The translations under genes and the position numbers were made by a program. Positions 63,007-64,000 of a stretch of 64,000 bases of DNA are shown here, in pieces (positions within the stretch are counted from its first letter, which is position 1; the number at the start of each line of letters is the position of its first letter). Source of the stretch: Candidatus Rhodobacter oscarellae. GTDB lineage: Bacteria > Pseudomonadota > Alphaproteobacteria > Rhodobacterales > Rhodobacteraceae. The stretch covers positions 3,172,862 through 3,236,861 of the forward strand of contig NZ_LFTY01000002.1 in the NCBI RefSeq assembly GCF_001078595.1, in the 5' to 3' direction. The notes under the pieces were generated by a model. The model was not told where the DNA came from. It ran no database searches and saw nothing but the letters and a program-made list of their open reading frames with translations.

Positions 63007-63927
63007 TTGTCCCATATCCTCATCGCAGAGCAGGTCCTGAACGGGCTGCAATTCGGGGTCATGCTGTTTTTGATGGCCGCCGGGTTGACGCTGATCTTTG
63101 GCGTGATGGGGCTGATCAACCTCGCGCATGGCTCGCTTTACATGATCGGGGCGTTCTTCGCCGCGGTGGTGGCGGGCTGGACGGGCTCTTTCCTCTTGGC
63201 GCTGATCGCCGCAATGGCGGCGGCGGCGGCGGCGGGCGCGCTGGTGGAGCTGGTGGTGATCCGGCGGCTCTATGACAAGGACCATTTGGACCAGGTGCTG
63301 GCGACCTTCGCGCTGATCCTGATCTTCAGCGAGGGCACGCGCTGGGTCTTCGGCTCGTTCCCCTTGTTTTTGGACATCCCCGACGCTTTGTCCGGGCCGG
63401 TGACCCTGCCCGGCGGCATCCAATACCCGCTCTACCGGCTGGTGCTGATCGGGACCGGGCTGGGCGTGGCCCTGGGGCTGGGCCTTTTGATCACGCGCAC
63501 GCGGATCGGCATCCAGATCCGCGCGGGCGAGAATGACCGCGAGATGATCGCCGCCTTAGGCGTGGACATCTCGCGGCTTTACACGTTGGTCTTCGCGCTG
63601 GGTGCGGCCCTGGCGGGGCTGGCCGGCGCCCTGGTCGGTGCGATCCAGTCGGTGCAGGTCGGCATGGGCGAGCCGGTGCTGATCCTGGCCTTCGTGGTGA
63701 TCGTGATCGGCGGGATCGGCTCGATCCGCGGCGCTCTGGTGGGCGCGATCCTGGTGGGGCTGACGGACACTTTGGGCGGCGTCTTCCTGCCGGAGCTCTT
63801 CAAGCTCTTCATGGAGCCCTCGGCGGCGACCTCGGTTGGGTCCTCCCTGGCCAGCATGGCGATCTATATCCTGATGGCGGTGGTGCTGATCTGGCGGCCC
63901 ACGGGCCTCTTCGGAGCCCGCGCATGA
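63007..63927 (+). CDS. Branched-chain amino acid ABC transporter permease (LivH type)
   Basis: This 306-residue permease has eight or so transmembrane helices and the LivH signature: QVLNGLQFGVMLFLMAAGLTLIFGVMGLINLAHGSLYMIGAFFAA, and the later [38 protein letters not shown], then FVVIVIGGIGSIRGALVGAILVGLTDT. It starts with TTG 63007 (MSHILIAEQ) in the absence of an ATG near the family N-terminus. Its stop overlaps the next gene (ATGA), which is a LivM-type permease cut by the window edge. Confidence 0.9.
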   Translation: MSHILIAEQVLNGLQFGVMLFLMAAGLTLIFGVMGLINLAHGSLYMIGAFFAAVVAGWTGSFLLALIAAMAAAAAAGALVELVVIRRLYDKDHLDQVLATFALILIFSEGTRWVFGSFPLFLDIPDALSGPVTLPGGIQYPLYRLVLIGTGLGVALGLGLLITRTRIGIQIRAGENDREMIAALGVDISRLYTLVFALGAALAGLAGALVGAIQSVQVGMGEPVLILAFVVIVIGGIGSIRGALVGAILVGLTDTLGGVFLPELFKLFMEPSAATSVGSSLASMAIYILMAVVLIWRPTGLFGARA

Positions 63928-64000
63928 GGCGGGAGGCGGCATTGAACGCCGCGATCCTCGTGGCGCTGATCGCGGTGCCTGCCTGGGCGCATCTCAGCGA
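63924..64000 (+). CDS. N-terminus of the second permease (LivM type), partial
   Basis: From ATG 63924 the frame reads MRREAALNAAILVALIAVPAWAHLS, a hydrophobic start, and runs off the end of the window. The ATGA overlap with the LivH-type gene and its place in the operon suggest LivM, but only about 25 residues are visible. Confidence 0.65.
   Translation, partial: MRREAALNAAILVALIAVPAWAHLS

Overview
The window is about 64 kb of dense, high-GC alphaproteobacterial chromosome, most likely from a marine member of the Rhodobacterales (Roseobacter/Rhodobacteraceae). This is inferred from the gene repertoire: class I lysyl-tRNA synthetase, the DgcN/DgcA D-glutamate pair, malyl-CoA lyase, a DddP-like M24 protein, a riboflavin transporter under an FMN riboswitch, DUF1491 next to recO, and a RimB-RimK fusion. 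No rRNA, tRNA, CRISPR array, intact transposase or prophage was seen.

Layout. 0-6 kb: TerB-like protein, class I LysRS, a DUF4864 protein, a 764-aa beta-helix protein and a secreted protein. 6-11 kb (minus): DhaK-DhaL kinase, N-carbamoylputrescine amidase, then etfBA. 11-14 kb: a VOC/GyrI-like pair, the transporter RibN behind an FMN riboswitch, and a decayed stretch holding a glutamine-synthetase tail, its old terminator and a dispersed repeat. 14-20 kb: NfeD/SPFH pair, D-amino-acid transaminase, DgcA and DgcN, a WYL-type regulator. 20-27 kb: malyl-CoA lyase, an orphan iron-binding protein, and an Old-Yellow-Enzyme/hydrolase/hydrolase cluster divergent from a TetR regulator. 27-33 kb: aminotransferase, era-DUF1491-recO housekeeping genes, and a Tat-exported nitroreductase coupled to a MarR regulator. 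33-37.5 kb: envelope genes, a 2-hydroxyacid dehydrogenase and a KpsS-like capsule glycosyltransferase. 37.9-41.3 kb: a tightly packed hydantoinase / VOC / hydantoin racemase / DapA-like operon. 41-50 kb: RimB-RimK fusion, ECF sigma and anti-sigma factors, tgt, the DddP-like M24 protein and a CadC-like membrane regulator. 50-61 kb: LysR regulator, FadH, ilvD, a CPBP protease, accD-folC. 61-64 kb: remnants of an amino-sugar locus, then a Liv-type ABC operon running off the edge.

The most unusual structure is a 142-143 bp composite element present three times (37497-37639, 44676-44818, 60899-61040). Each copy carries four 20-24 bp palindromes in the same order around a spacer of 56-57 bp. The hairpin arms are almost unchanged between copies, the centres vary, and one terminal base pair has switched on both sides together. 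A second dispersed repeat, built on TTTGCCGAC-like words, occurs three times, and a GGGTGGGC/GCCCACC hairpin repeat also occurs three times, two of them in tandem.

Functionally the window mixes housekeeping genes (translation, tRNA modification, fatty-acid, folate and branched-chain amino-acid synthesis) with scavenging modules typical of marine heterotrophs: D-amino acids, hydantoins, glycerol/dihydroxyacetone, unsaturated fatty acids, riboflavin and iron.
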